64,000 nt of DNA from Posidonia oceanica (Eukaryota > Streptophyta > Magnoliopsida > Alismatales > Posidoniaceae), in the NCBI GenBank assembly GCA_037176725.1, contig JAZBRS010000013.1, positions 11,597,001-11,661,000 on the forward strand. The letters are read 5' to 3'. Numbering within the stretch: position 1 is the first letter of the stretch; every line of letters begins with the position of its first letter. The notes under the pieces were generated by a model. That model was not told the origin of the DNA and made no database searches. It saw only the letters and a program-made list of their open reading frames with translations. Position numbers and translations under genes: made by a program. Below are positions 21,115 through 32,335 of this stretch, one piece after another.

Positions 21115-21132
21115 TGGCGACTCCATTGGAGA
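21115..21132 (+). promoter_or_regulatory. Primer binding site of element E
   Basis: TGGCGACTCCATTGGAGA is the tRNA-Arg-type PBS of Tat/Ogre elements with three apparent transitions compared with C (53798-53815). A 6-base spacer GGAAAG separates it from the LTR end, against one base in C. Confidence 0.85.
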
Positions 21133-22272
21133 TGCAAGACTCTGGCTTTCGTTTTTCGCCTTTCCACTTTTGTGTGGCTTATTTTTTGCTTAGCTTAGCA
21201 TTTAATTACCTTGTTTATTTAACTGTCGCGTTAATTCATGCATTTTTTAGGCCATATTTGCCTAATTATCGCGCTAATTCATGCTTTTTGGTTGGTGCTT
21301 GGCATATTTTACACAAATATGCTATGTCACCTCACTTATACACATGCCATGGTTGTATATGCCTTTTGATGTGTTGATTGTCTATATTTTCACTAATCAT
21401 GTGACACAACACTAGCACATACCATGAGCATGTCTTTTGTAATGATGTGTTATGTTTTGCTTGCCATAATTGGGTGATTTTCTTCCCCTTTTTGCACTAA
21501 GCCTAAGGACAATTAGAGATTGATTGTTTACCCCATGGTTAACTAAAAATGGCAAGTAAAATCAATTCTAGGAGCAACTAAAGACTTAAACACACATTCA
21601 TCCCCCTTTGAGTTAATAAAACATGCAAATAAAAAATTTTAATCATATTTGCATGAATGATCATATAGGGCATGCATCTTCTCATCTCCGAGTCCACCTA
21701 CCAGTCTGAGAAGGGTAGTATCAGTCTCTTGTTCCATCGCTTTGGCGTGGAGCGAGTTGGTCGGTCTGTCCCCCTTTGTCAGGGGTCGTGTCGGTGTTAG
21801 TAGAGGGTACAACCCATGCTTTGGCAGGGTTGAGGCTCCTAACGCACCACCCATTGTTCGCCTGAGCTCTAGCCAGGATTTAGCGAGGGCCTTACTTTCT
21901 ACCTGAGTCGATGACCCATACACCTGTGAGTGTCCGAAGTAGACAACCTACTAGGACACACTAGATTGGTGAGAGAGAGCATACTAGAATGCATGCATTT
22001 GCATGAATGCCATTCATACCACAATTAAATACATTTGCATTTTACTTTCGGGTTTTAACATCTGTTTTTGTTTATGTTGTGTCTCGTCGTACAGGTCAGT
22101 GAGCAAGTTCCCTAGCCAGAGCTTGAGCCTTTTCTTTCACTGACGCCCCTGTTGCGACAGCTTTTCTCGACCACCCTCTCCCGAGCTGTATGCCTTCGCG
22201 ACGATAGCTCGTCCTAGGACTCGTCCTCTTGTTTACCGTCGCAACCCTGTTCTCACTTGCTCACGGTCAACC
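21133..22272 (+). other. 5' leader of element E
   Basis: No ORF is conserved here. The part at about 21525-22020 matches the leader of C at about 54385-54860. Shared blocks are CCCCATGGTTAACTAAAAA, AGGAGCAACTA, CATATAGGGCATGCAT, TCGGTCTGTCCCCCTT, GGGGTCGTGTCGGTGTTAGT and CGAAGTAGACAACCT. Such a conserved untranslated leader could hold packaging or translation signals. Ogre elements sensu stricto carry an extra ORF in this place; none is visible here. Confidence 0.65.
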
Positions 22273-25200
22273 ATGGCCCAGTGCGCCGGTGAGCCCCAGT
22301 TTTCTGCTGCCCCAGAGGGGACTTCCACTTTGGTCCCTTCGACTTTCACTTTGACTCCCTCTATGCCTCTCTCGACACCAGTATCCCACCCTTTGGTGCA
22401 CGGAACGCCCCTATATTCCGTGGGGCATTGGCAAGCCTTCCCCACTCCGGATCCTGTCATCGAGTCCATCTTGGTGACTGCCACTCGCACTCTGGAGACT
22501 CTACCGACGGCCTCCTCTCCCCAAGGCTCTATCACTTTTGACACCCTATCTGCTGCGGCGACCTCTACTGTAGGATCCCTACCTTCTGGACAGTCTATGT
22601 CCTTGCCTCTTGGATCTAGTCCCTCGCCGACACTACACCTCAGCATTCCCACTAACAGGCCCCCTGACGTGCAGTATCAGCATCCGATGGAGCTTGCCCA
22701 GGTATTCCAGGGTATGGCTTTAACTGTCCGCCTCTCTATGGTTCCCGTTGCTCTTGAGGTTCCCATGCAGCCTTCTACTGCATTCCAGGCTTTTCCCACT
22801 GCACCTCCGCCCCGGCCATCGCCTCAGCTGCTCACTGCTCTGGTGATGGGGGCGCAACCTCTGCCTTCTGCATTCACACCACTCACGGCACAGCATATTA
22901 CTCTGCCACCTGGTGGCCAGCCCCTCGGGCTGGTTGGGGTGCAGTATCCCTTGAGCCTGCTGCCCGGCACCATGCCAGCGCAGCCGCTACTGCTCTAGCA
23001 CTCTGCACCACCCACCGCACAACATTCTGCCTACCCCTACCCTGTGCATCAGCATGTCCCTTCCCCAACATGCATACCACCATACACTGCACGCACGCAC
23101 GAATACGTTGGCCCTCATGTCGCATCATCAGGCGACGTGATGGTGGATTCGAAGGAGCACTTGGGTGCGACCCATTCAGCGTATGCACCCCCCGTCCAAG
23201 CTACACCATCACCATCGGTAGCGGCTCCAAGTGCCATCCTCACCAGGATGGGAGACCTGGAGAAGGCACTATGTCTAGTGCAGGGCGGTGATCGTCAGTC
23301 CTACCAGTTCCGGGACCTCTGCTATTTCCCAAAGGCGGTGCTCCCACTGAAATTCCAAACCTCGGATTTTGACAAGTATAATGGTAGAGGCTGCCCTATT
23401 TCCCATCTGAGGGCATATTGCGGAGATCTCGCTCAGCTTCAGGCTAACGAGAGGTTGTTGATTTGTTTGTTTCAAAAAAGTCTGACTGGCCTAGGCCTCA
23501 AGTGGTTCACCTCCCTTGACATGGCCACCATTAAGACTTGGAACGACCTTAGTCAGGCGTTCCTGGAACAGTACTCCTTCAATCTGGATATGGTCCCAAA
23601 GTGCGAGGACTTGGTCGCCACCAAGTAGAAGCCCAACGAGCCATTCGGGGAGTACGTCGACCGCTGGCGCGCCCTCGCCTTGTAGGTTCGTGATAGGCCC
23701 TCTGACGAGGAGTCTATCGAGATCGTTATTCGAGGCGTGCAACCATCCACTGAGGCTCTGCTTAGCATCTAGCGTATCACTACCTTTGCATCCTTGATTT
23801 GGGTTGGCGCTCGTGTGGAGAGCTCACTACGGAGTGGAAGCTTCCCTGCGCTCTCCGTATTTGCCAAGCAAGCCACCGCCCCCAACAACAACAGTGGCAG
23901 TAGCAGCAACAACAACACCGGCAGCAACAATAGCCACCCTAGGAGAAGGGACCCTCCGAGAACTGCCGTTGCATATGTCAACTCTCCTGTCGTGCCCGTT
24001 CATGTGGTGGCTCAACTTGGCCCGAGTCAAGTAGTTTATGCACCTGCACTTAGGGCACCTTCCACTCCACAAATCACAACCACCGCTCAACCGATCTACC
24101 CTGCCGCACCGATTCGGCAAGGACAATACCAAGGGCAGAGATGGCCTAACATGAACCAGCGTCGTTTCACTCCACTGGTGGAATCACTGAGTGTCGTCCT
24201 CCCCAAGGTTATGTCGCTCCTTAGGCTCCCCGAGATTCACCCACCACCGAACCCACTCCCGGGGTGGTATCGCACGAATCTCTTCTGCAACTTCAATTGA
24301 GTCGTAGGGCACTCGACAGATAGTTGCTTCACGTTGCAAGGTGCTATTCAGGATTTGATCGACCGAAAGGTCATCACTATCAACACGCAGGAGGCAACAT
24401 CCACTTCCGCACCTCCACTAGCATCTACCCCTGCATCAGGATCAGCACCCTCCCATTCTAGCATCGTCCACCAGCCTTTGCCAGAGCATTCTAGCCTGGG
24501 AGGTGCGGGCACCTCAGGAGTGCACTCTATCTTCCCCTCTAGGTCCACTACGTCTGTGGTGGACCCCTTCGGTCTCATCCAGGACATTTCTGAGCCTTTT
24601 CCCTCTTCTCTCTATCTTGCAGTAGTTGCCAACTCCGAGTCGGGAATTCATATGATCCATTTGGACACCAAGCCGGAGCGCTCTACCGCGCAACCCACCA
24701 TGCAAGCCCAAGCTCAACCACTTGTTTGCCTGCTAGCTAGGCCCCAACCAGAACCCTCATGGCCTTCCCAGCAGCATTCCTAGTTCCCCCACCATCCAGC
24801 AAACACCCCGGCAGCCCCTCTTGAGCTCGCAGCTCATGCTCCCCTGGTTGTTAACTTGACCAGGGATACCCATCGCGTACCATACGGCTACGCCATAGAG
24901 ATGTGCACGGAAGTCACGCGGTCGGGGAGGATTTACAAGCCTACAGCACTGATAGCTAGGCCAAGCCGTCCAAAACCCACTCTACCCCCACTAGCAAAGC
25001 AACCCACCAAGCCCTCAATGGCAGAGAATCCCACTCAACCTTCCACTTCCCTACTCTCTGCCCCCACCAAAAAAGACCAGCCTTCAGCTGATATCACTGC
25101 CTAGCTCAAAAAAGTCAAGGCTGACATCTCCATCTGGGACCTTATCCATACATCCGTTGAGCACCGAGAGGCTTTCCTCTACGTGTTCCAGGCTACCCAT

Positions 25201-25280
25201 GTGTCCCCAACCATTGAGCCTGCAACCCTTGAGAACATGGTGGGTATCATCATGGTGCCCCAGGTCATCTCTTTTTCAAG
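22273..25280 (+). pseudogene. gag: Gag of element E, full length, broken by stops
   Basis: Start ATGGCCCAG at 22273 is shared with C at 55119. The N-terminal 300 residues are Pro/Ser/Thr-rich with DPVIESILV near 22456. The gag core is at about 23280-23720 (GCPISHLRAYCGDLAQLQ, LKWFTSLDMATIKTWNDL), and the knuckle region at 24280-24330 is damaged (NFN then TGA where C has DFHRS). All parts lie in one frame over 3 kb with no net frameshift. Stops include TAG at 22996, 23626, 23683, 23770, 24781 and 25102; those at 23626, 23683 and 25102 are CAG in an intact relative, and the TGA at 24298 is CGA there. Confidence 0.87.
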
Positions 25281-25743
25281 TGATGAGCTGCCTCTGGCGG
25301 GAATTAATCTTAACCAACCCCTCTTCGTCATGGTGTAGTTTAAAAACTTTCGCATTCCCTTAACGCTAGCTGATAACGGTGCGGGCCTTAACGTCTGCCC
25401 ATTGCGCACAGCAATGGAGCTCGGATTCAAAGCCAAGGATATCACGCCTACAAAGGGAATGACAACTTTTGACAACACACACCATGACTCTTTGGGGATT
25501 CTGATTATTCCCCTTACTATTGACCCGGTCGTATTCGATGTGGAATTCTACATTGTCGACTTGGAAGCAACTTTTAACCTCCTATTTGGGCACCCTTGGT
25601 TGCACAAGCATCAAGTCATCCCCTCGACCCTCCACCACATGATCAAGGTCCGTTGGGGCGACGACGTTGTCATTGTCATGGCGGAGAACTTCGATAAGGA
25701 GCGAGTCGAGGTAGTCTCTTCTGTGTCCCAACAAACTATCTAG
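25281..25743 (+). pseudogene. pro: Protease domain of element E
   Basis: It follows gag in the same frame. The active site reads ADNGAGLNVCPL (about 25369-25404), so the second Gly-Ser of the family is changed to Gly-Ala, and the distal signature is LLFGHPWLHKHQ, with the usual GRPW Arg changed to His. TAG at 25336-25338 replaces the CAG of B. One codon is missing in ITPTKGM compared with A. TAG at 25741-25743 ends the open stretch. Confidence 0.82.
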
Positions 25744-26720
25744 TTTGATCCTAAGCCGTTTGATATTTTGTTCCGCGTTAACCAGTTTGAGCCGGTTAAC
25801 TATATCCCCGATCTTGAGCGTGTCAGCTACCTGGCCGTTCACAGCAACCCTTTTCAGATGGTCAAGAACGTCTATCACAAGTGGGGCTATGTGAAGGGAA
25901 CACCACTTGGGCGATACCGCCAAGGGATCGTCGAGCCGATCGCGGCCGAAGAACAAAGAGACTCTGAAGGCCTGGGGAATGACTGCCAACCCCTTGAAGA
26001 TGAACGCCTGCATTTGAGGAGCCAGAAGATTGCTATCCCTCGGGACCTCACTAACTTCACTAGTGTAGGTGCCCTTGATCCGGACAGAAGCCAAGTTGCA
26101 GCACAGCAAGCATCGTGCCAGAGCCCCCCACTGTCGACAGAGGATTGGGTCTGCATAGAGGAATACTACTCAGATGAGGAGTAGTCTGGCACAGTCGAAG
26201 CAGTTCGGACCAACAGGGAGGTCCAACCCAGCCCAGCAGCATCTCGGTCAATTTGTCTGACCCTCCCTTCTACTGATATAGTGGCAGAATCAGCAAGTTC
26301 TGTGTCAAAGTTGACAGTCTCTCCCACTTCTACAGTTTCACCAGCACCTTTGACAGTCACAGCAGTAGTGCCAAGGTTAGGAGCACACCCTCAGGCACCA
26401 CTCACCAGTCCACCCACGGCCACAGTCGCATCAGCACAGCGGTCACCCTTTCTAGCGGTTCAATCAGTCAATTCAGGTAGCACCGCGACTCAACCCGCTT
26501 CATCAGCAGCACCACAAGCAACGCAGGTGGCTCCACCAGCCATACAGCCATCTGCCTCAGCAAATCAAGTCTTGTGGTGGGCCCCCACAGCATCTCCAGC
26601 CATTCAACCACCATCACCTACGGACGTAGGTGTTTTGCCGCTCGGCACAACCGTCCAGCTATCAGCCCTCCAGAGGAGCGCTTCTATCTCCCCTCTAGCC
26701 ACAGCAGTGACCTTGGCGGT
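25744..26720 (+). pseudogene. Protease-RT linker of element E, cut by insertion W
   Basis: The conserved PVNYIPDLERVSYLAVHSNP and the acidic tryptophan motif EDWVCIEEYYSDEE (about 26140-26181) match A and B. A Ser/Thr/Pro/Ala-rich stretch follows up to 26720, where the reverse LTR end TGTAACTGTC begins. TAG at 26182-26184 stands for the CAG of B. The RT, RNase H and integrase of E should lie to the right of this window if the nested reading is correct. Confidence 0.7.
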
Positions 26721-26922
26721 TGTAACTGTCTCTCGCGTATGACGCGGGGGCCACTGCCAAAGCTTGCAGATGCCCGACCGAAGGGAAAGAAGGCCACAGT
26801 TATTGGTGTATCCGAGGAGAGTTCAACTCGAGGAGAAAAACACCAATAAAATGATAAGTGACGATAAAAAGAAAAAAAGAATGAGGTCAAGTCTGATTTC
26901 CCCGATGGAGTGGCCACTCTAC
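26721..26922 (-). mobile_element. Extra U5 tail plus PBS joined to the end of LTR W
   Basis: Reading the reverse strand from LTR W, the LTR end at 26923 is followed by a 6-base spacer and a degenerate PBS (TGGCCACTCCATCGGGGA, 26899-26916). About 25 bp resembling the sequence after the PBS in E and C follow, then about 150 bp of U5 ending at TGTAACTGTC (26721) against the gag-linker of E. The U5 part is about 80% alike to the end of W by eye. So the outer end of W carries LTR-PBS-short internal piece-second U5, as from a tandem copy with a large deletion or from faulty reverse transcription. Confidence 0.72.
26748..26775 (-). promoter_or_regulatory. U5 hairpin of the extra tail
   Basis: Stems GGGC/GCCC and CTGC/GCAG with a 2x2 internal loop surround a loop holding AGCTTT on the reverse strand; it begins 27 nt from the end at 26721. 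Confidence 0.65.
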
Positions 26923-26949
26923 TGTAACTGTCTCTCAAGTACGACATAG

Positions 26950-26977
26950 GGGCCGCTGCCAAAGCTCGCAGACGCCC
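26950..26977 (-). promoter_or_regulatory. U5 hairpin of LTR W
   Basis: GGGC/GCCC and CTGC/GCAG stems separated by a 2x2 mismatch, loop with AGCTTT on the reverse strand, 27 nt from the LTR end. Confidence 0.68.
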
Positions 26978-28706
26978 GGCTGAAGAGAAAGAGGGCCACC
27001 GTTAATGGTGTATCCGAGGAGAGTTCGACTTGAGGGGAAAAAACACCAATAAACGACGAAATCAGCAAATAATAAAGTAAACAATACAGAAAGGGGAGTC
27101 GCCACCTAGTCTAATTGAGAAAAGCTGGAAGACGAGGAAAACCGGAAGTAAATAAACAAAACAAAAGAAAACCGAAGTGGATCCATGCAAAACGGATGCG
27201 ACACTGGGTCATTGCGGTCCAGAGATGGGTAAGGACTCCTGTTACGCGCGGGGAAGGTATTAGGCACCCCCGACATGCCCGAGGAGCGGTCTTTTCTAAC
27301 GTCATTCCGCTCATAGTGTGGCTCAATGTAAGCCGAAGGCCAATTTATGTATGCTTACTAGCAAAAAGAAAACATGCCATGATAAATGCAAAACAAGCGG
27401 GAGGAAAAGACTCAAATAAACATACATAAATGTTAAATGAAACCAAGGAAGTAGCTACACAGAGCTAGAATATAAACATGCATAAGGAAAACAACTGCAA
27501 GAGGATAAGGCTCAAATAACATACATAAATATTAAATGAAACCATAGAAGTGACAATACAATGCTGGAATGTAAACATGCATGAGGGAAAGCAAATGCAA
27601 GGATGAGGAGGCCCTGTCCATGTCAGCAAAGGTCCCTGTTAAAAACACGAGAGCTCTGCGCGAGAGCTCTACATGAGAGCTCGACGCGAGAGGCCTTTGC
27701 ATAACAGTCTTTTGGACAGCAAGATTCCAAGGCCTAAATGTAGGATTAACCCTATTCGATTCGATATGAATCCGATCGAATGAAGTAGGGGGATTACCCA
27801 GGATGGTAGACATGCAATAATATGTAAAACACAGGCATAAAAAGGGTTAGAAAAGAGCTGGAAACTCTGCCTGAAATCACAGTAAAAAACGCAAGAGGTC
27901 CACGCGGGACCTTGGCGCGAGACCGGTCTGTTCAGACAGAGCTCCTTCACTGGGGGAGAGACCAGTTGGGGAAGCAAGGTGGGGTACCAGGCTACCCAAC
28001 TGAGGTGAGAGATCACGGTGGCACCACCCGAATCGCCGCCCCCACCTCGGCAGTATTGCGCCGGCAACTGCGCGTCTCCACCGGCCATGGAGGCGGCATG
28101 GAGGGCATGGTCGGCCGTGGGCGCGCTGAGGAGGATAGAGGCGAGTGCGGGGGACATCCCAGAGGCTCAAAGCAGCAGGGTGAGGCGGCTACGTGCGCGA
28201 CGGTGAGAGGCCGTGCGTGAGCCGTCTGCCCTCCGCAAGAGGTGGTGAAAAAGCTAAAAAGGGCAATGCAGCTAGATAGGAATGTAAATGACGCTTTGGG
28301 AAACAAACACGCAATGCAAGGAAAGTATTCTAAGCTAAACAGAGGCAAGTGGTTGCCTGAGACACACTGTGGGGGTGTCTTCTTCGTCAACGGCGCTGTT
28401 TCCGGCGTGCAGCTAGGCGGAGGTTGCATGGCAGCTATGGAGTTTCTGGAGCAATGGGGAGTTGGGTCTCTCACTCACGGGCTCTAGAGGACACTTAGTG
28501 GGCGGCGATTCACGCTGGGGGGACTCAACGGTTCAAAGGTGGCCGGAGTTGGGTTTCTCCACTCTCAGACGTGAGGCGGAGGCACTCGGGGCTCAGGGAT
28601 GCTCTCTGAATGCAAGGGAGGCTAAGGGAAATCCGGGGAAGCCAAGGGGGAGCCAACCGGAGGCCAAGAGCCAAGAAGCCGGGGCACTACTGGGCGCAAT
28701 GGGTTA

Positions 28707-28718
28707 CTATTTTATAGG
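28707..28718 (-). promoter_or_regulatory. TATA box of LTR W
   Basis: The reverse strand reads CCTATAAAATAG, about 570 bp inside the LTR, which is a normal U3 length. Confidence 0.65.
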
Positions 28719-29285
28719 TGGCGAAATGAATGCTGGCCGTTGGCGTGGATCAGGGTTTGAATCGGGCGAGCGTGCTGCGAGTCGAAGATCGACGGATAGG
28801 AATGGTCGAAATGGAGGTTCGGATGTTCCAAGAATCCAGGGGCACAGACTCAGATGAGCAAGAGCTAATGGCGAGCAAGGAAAAGGTGGCCCAAGGTGAC
28901 TGGACCACCTGATTTTGCCACTAACACAGGACAAAACGCGAGAGCTCCACGCGAGAGCCTGATGCGAATGTCAGTCTGTCAATTTTCGCCACTGACACTG
29001 GACAAAATGCGAGAGCTCCACGCTTGAGCTCAATGCGAGAGTCATCTGTCAGTTTGGCTGCCCTAGTTTCTGAGCCTATTCCTCTGGTTTGTGGACCATC
29101 GGGGGCTATGATTTTATGGTATTTGTGGTGTTGGATGTATTGGGGTATGCTTGGTGGTGTTTTGGTGGGTCTGGGCTGGTTTAGGTCTAGGTTTGGGGCT
29201 AGGTGAAATGGTAGGGTCCGCCTTGTCCCCACACGCTTCCCGGAGCAAACAGCCGTCGCCCGACTTCCAGATTTGGGTGTCTACA

Positions 29286-29344
29286 GATGCCCCTCCCTGA
29301 GCTAGGTCAAGCGTAGTGAGACTGTGGCTCAAGGTTGACAAGGA
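29286..29344 (-). promoter_or_regulatory. Polypurine tract and PPT hairpin of element W
   Basis: The reverse strand reads GCTCAGGGAGGGGCATC directly before the LTR. GCTCAGGG (29295-29302) pairs with CCTTGAGC (29337-29344), with one G-U pair. This matches the structures in A and B. Confidence 0.75.
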
Positions 29345-29386
29345 CACCCTACCTGGAGTTGACAGGAGAAATGTTGCTGTCGGCGT

Positions 29387-29426
29387 GAGTCACTTATTCG
29401 ACGGATGCATCGAAAAGTCGTGACTC
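29387..29426 (-). promoter_or_regulatory. Conserved double-stem hairpin in the 3' UTR of element W
   Basis: Outer stem GAGTCAC/GTGACTC as in A, inner stem TTCGA/TCGAA instead of TTCGG/CCGAA (a paired change), loop TGCATCCG unchanged, read on the reverse strand. Confidence 0.75.
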
Positions 29427-31271
29427 ATTGCCGCGATGCAAATGTGAAAGTTGACACTAGAATGCAGTGCCAATGTAGAACTAGTGTGCAGTGCTAATGC
29501 AAATGTGATGCCTACGCTAATGCTCGTTGCACTATACTCCATTGGGGGAAAAGTGGGCGATGCATGCACATAATAGTGTGGTGAAAAATGCAATGCAAAA
29601 GGTTGCTGGGCAATACAGATAGGAAGGCCTGACGACGAAGTGCGCTGAGCGATGAGCTCTAGCGCGGGTGCCATTCACCGAGCAGTCTCGAGGTGAAGGC
29701 GATGCAAGAGTTGTAAGTAAGATGTAGTGGATGTGCATGCGGTGGCGGGCACGTAATGCCAAGGAAGCGATCTTGGGCCGTGCACCACCGCGGGTGTTAT
29801 CTCAAGCTAGCTGGCTATAAGGAAGCCGCGAAATGCTGGAGATAGCACTTTAAGCAATGCACGAACCAGGGGATCGGTTTCCTAAGTATGCCATGCTCAG
29901 GAAGCGGAAGGCGGAAGTTGGTGTAATGACTATAGAGGAGTAGCAGCGCAATAAGGATGCAATGTTATACAATGTTATGTAGTGAAATGCAGTGTATATA
30001 CAGTGGGACGTTGGGCACGCGAAACTGAGGAAAAGATCCTAGGTCGTGCACTACTGCTGGTGTCCAACACTAGGCTAAACTATAGAAAGTTTTTTCTCCG
30101 TCGCTGAGGATGGTACCTTAAGCAATACGCGAACCAGGGGTTCAGATCCTAAGAACGTGGTGTTCGTGTAATGATGAAATGCAATACTAGGACTGAGTTC
30201 ACTGAGGATACAGGGGAGCTACATGATGATATGCAATGATATACTATGACATGCAACAAAATGCGATTACGTTACGACGAAAAGGGTGATAAGTTAACGA
30301 ACTTATCGTCAGATGGTTGGGGATTGTCATCCCTATGAGGAGTTGACAGACTCATCACTAGATAGTTAGGGCTATCAGCCCGGTAAAGATATTTTGATGG
30401 GCATCGGCCGAGCGGTTAGGGCCGCCAGCCCGACAAATGGAGACAGGCCAGCGAGTCTGTCAGGCAAGAGGAGTGATCACAAGTGGGATAACTTGTAAAC
30501 ACAAATGCAATGGGAAAACCATACCTGAAGGGGTGGCAGAGGTCCGCAGACGCTCCCGTAACAGTTAAGGATGTCAGCCCGGATGCAGATGGAGAGGTGA
30601 TACCAGAGGACAACCAAATAAAGATGCCCCTGGTATCGAAGGAGATACCAGGGAGCAGCCGAAGCACCCTTGGCATCGAAATGCAAAGTGGAGACAAAAC
30701 TAATGAATTTGCCAGCCGAGTAGTTAGGGATACCAGCCGGGAAGACAATGGGTTGCCGAGTCGCCACCTAGTCTAACTGAGGAAAGCTGGGAGACGAAGA
30801 GAACCGGAAGCAATGAAATGGATGTAAGGGCTCACCGTGCGATGTGCAATGCCGGTGGGGGATGCAGTGGGATAATGCAAGGAAAGTGCAGGGTGATAAG
30901 TTGACGGACCTATCGCTAGATAGTTAGGGCTACCAGCCCGGTGCGTTAGGGGGACGATACCATAGGGCAGCAAAAGATGCCCCTGGTATCAGGAATGATA
31001 CCAAGTGGCAGCCGCAGCACCCCTGGCATCGAAATGCGAAGGATGGATGGATGATAAGTTGACGGACCTATAGCCGAGTATTTAGGGCTGCCAGCTCGAA
31101 TGCAATGCGAATATACGAGATGACATTTTAACAGGTGTCAACCGAACAGTTAGGGCTACCAACCCGATGCAGAGGAATGCAGACTGATAGGTTAACAGAC
31201 CCATTATCGAGCAGTTAGGGCTGCCGGCCTGGTGCGACATTTTAACGGGTGTCGCCCGAGCAGTTAGGGCT
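29427..31271 (-). other. 3' UTR of element W
   Basis: No gene. The right half has irregular repeats of 40-60 bp built on GATAAGTTGACGGACCTATC and AGTTAGGGCTACCAGCCCG (about 30285-31271), related to the 83-bp repeat of element B. At 30757-30815 there is a piece of about 59 bp of LTR-type U5 ending exactly at a PBS-core word (GAGTCGCCA, 30758-30766). The region stops at 31271 against an LTR end. Confidence 0.65.
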
Positions 31272-31438
31272 TGTAGCAATCCTGAATTCTGATCATCCAT
31301 GCACGTTACCAAAGCTTGCGTGCACCGATCGAAATAGGCTCACTATATGTGGTTGGATCCGAGGGAAGAAACTCGACTCAGAAATGCTGGCAAAAGAAAG
31401 GAAAAGAAATGATAAGACAAATCGAAGTCGCCACCAGG
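31272..31438 (-). mobile_element. Extra U5 tail joined to the end of LTR B, 167 bp
   Basis: It begins TGTAGCAATCC (an LTR end on the reverse strand) and stops just past GAAGTCGCCACC, where LTR B starts with TGTAGTGATCC at 31439. By sequence it is closer to the U5 end of element C than to that of B, since it keeps the hairpin region that B lacks. It is either the remnant of an older LTR hit by B or a tail added during reverse transcription of B. Confidence 0.7.
31300..31324 (-). promoter_or_regulatory. U5 hairpin in the extra tail of B
   Basis: TGCACG (31300-31305) pairs with CGTGCA (31319-31324); on the reverse strand the loop contains AGCTTTGG. It is 28 nt from the end at 31272. Confidence 0.68.
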
Positions 31439-32087
31439 TGTAGTGATCCCGATCGGAATCAGGCTCGCTATTTAGCGGCGATTGGATCCGAGGAAGAGGC
31501 TCAACTCGAAAACGCTTAAAATCGAGGAGAAAAGAGAAAGATAAGACAAATCAGAGTCGCCACCATGTCTATTAACGGGAGACAGGGAAAATCGAGGGAA
31601 ATGCGTGAATTAACACGCAAAACCAAGCAAGAAATGCAAAGCAAAGCAATGCAAAGGAAACAAATGCAAATACATGCAAATGAGATGACTCTAGCCTAGG
31701 ATAAGGGCAGTACGGTCATTACGGGCCAAAAGACAGGGCATGGACTCCTGTTACGTGCGGGGAAGGTGTTAGGCACCCCCGACACGCCCGAAAATCGGTC
31801 TTTCTAGGCTTACGCTCGCATACGCAGGGAAATGCAGGGTTGAATGCCTATGTGCCTAGGAATGCCTAAGTGAATGCTCAAGGTGTGCTCTAAGTGGAGA
31901 GATGCAAGGCAAGGAAGTAAACGTGCTGTCTAAGTGCTCAGCTACGCTGTCTGTGTTCCGAACTAGGCGAAACCTGGCTCGTGAGAACTCCAGGCAGTAA
32001 GCATCACAGCCCTATATGCAAATGCAAGCGAAAAAGCAAAACAACGGTAAAACCATGCAATGCAATCGACATGCAAGAGAAAACGGC

Positions 32088-32335
32088 GTAAAACACGCAA
32101 AACGAGGCGAAAAACAAGAAAGCGCGCAAAACGGTGCAAAAAGACAAGATCGACATGCAAAACGGGCGAGAAAGCACGGCGGCACGCAAATCGGTGCAAA
32201 AGACGGTGACGGGCACGCAAAACCGTGCCAAAAACAGGGCGAGCGCGCAAAACGGCGCGAAAGACAAAGCAGGCACGCAAAACGGTGCCAAAACGAGAAC
32301 GGGCAGGCAAAACGGTGCCAAAAACTGCGAGATAA
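32088..32335. repeat. 30-bp tandem array in LTR B
   Basis: About eight degenerate units built on ACGCAAAACGG(T/C)GCGAAAGACAAG-type words. The same array has about 22 units in C and about 11 in D. Confidence 0.8.

Larger units (their letters stand above)
26923..29285 (-). mobile_element. LTR of element W, 2363 bp
   Basis: On the reverse strand it starts TGTAGACACCC next to a PPT (29286 onward) and ends CAGTTACA next to a PBS (26899-26916). The inside differs from the other LTR subfamilies here. It carries GC-rich stretches with repeated GCGAGAGCTC and GCGAGACC words (27640-27930, 28930-29050), the common TAACAGGAGTCC block near 27233 and a PBS-core copy (27095-27104). With a PPT on one side and a PBS on the other, it behaves as an LTR shared by two element copies. 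I see no gene inside it. Confidence 0.82.
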
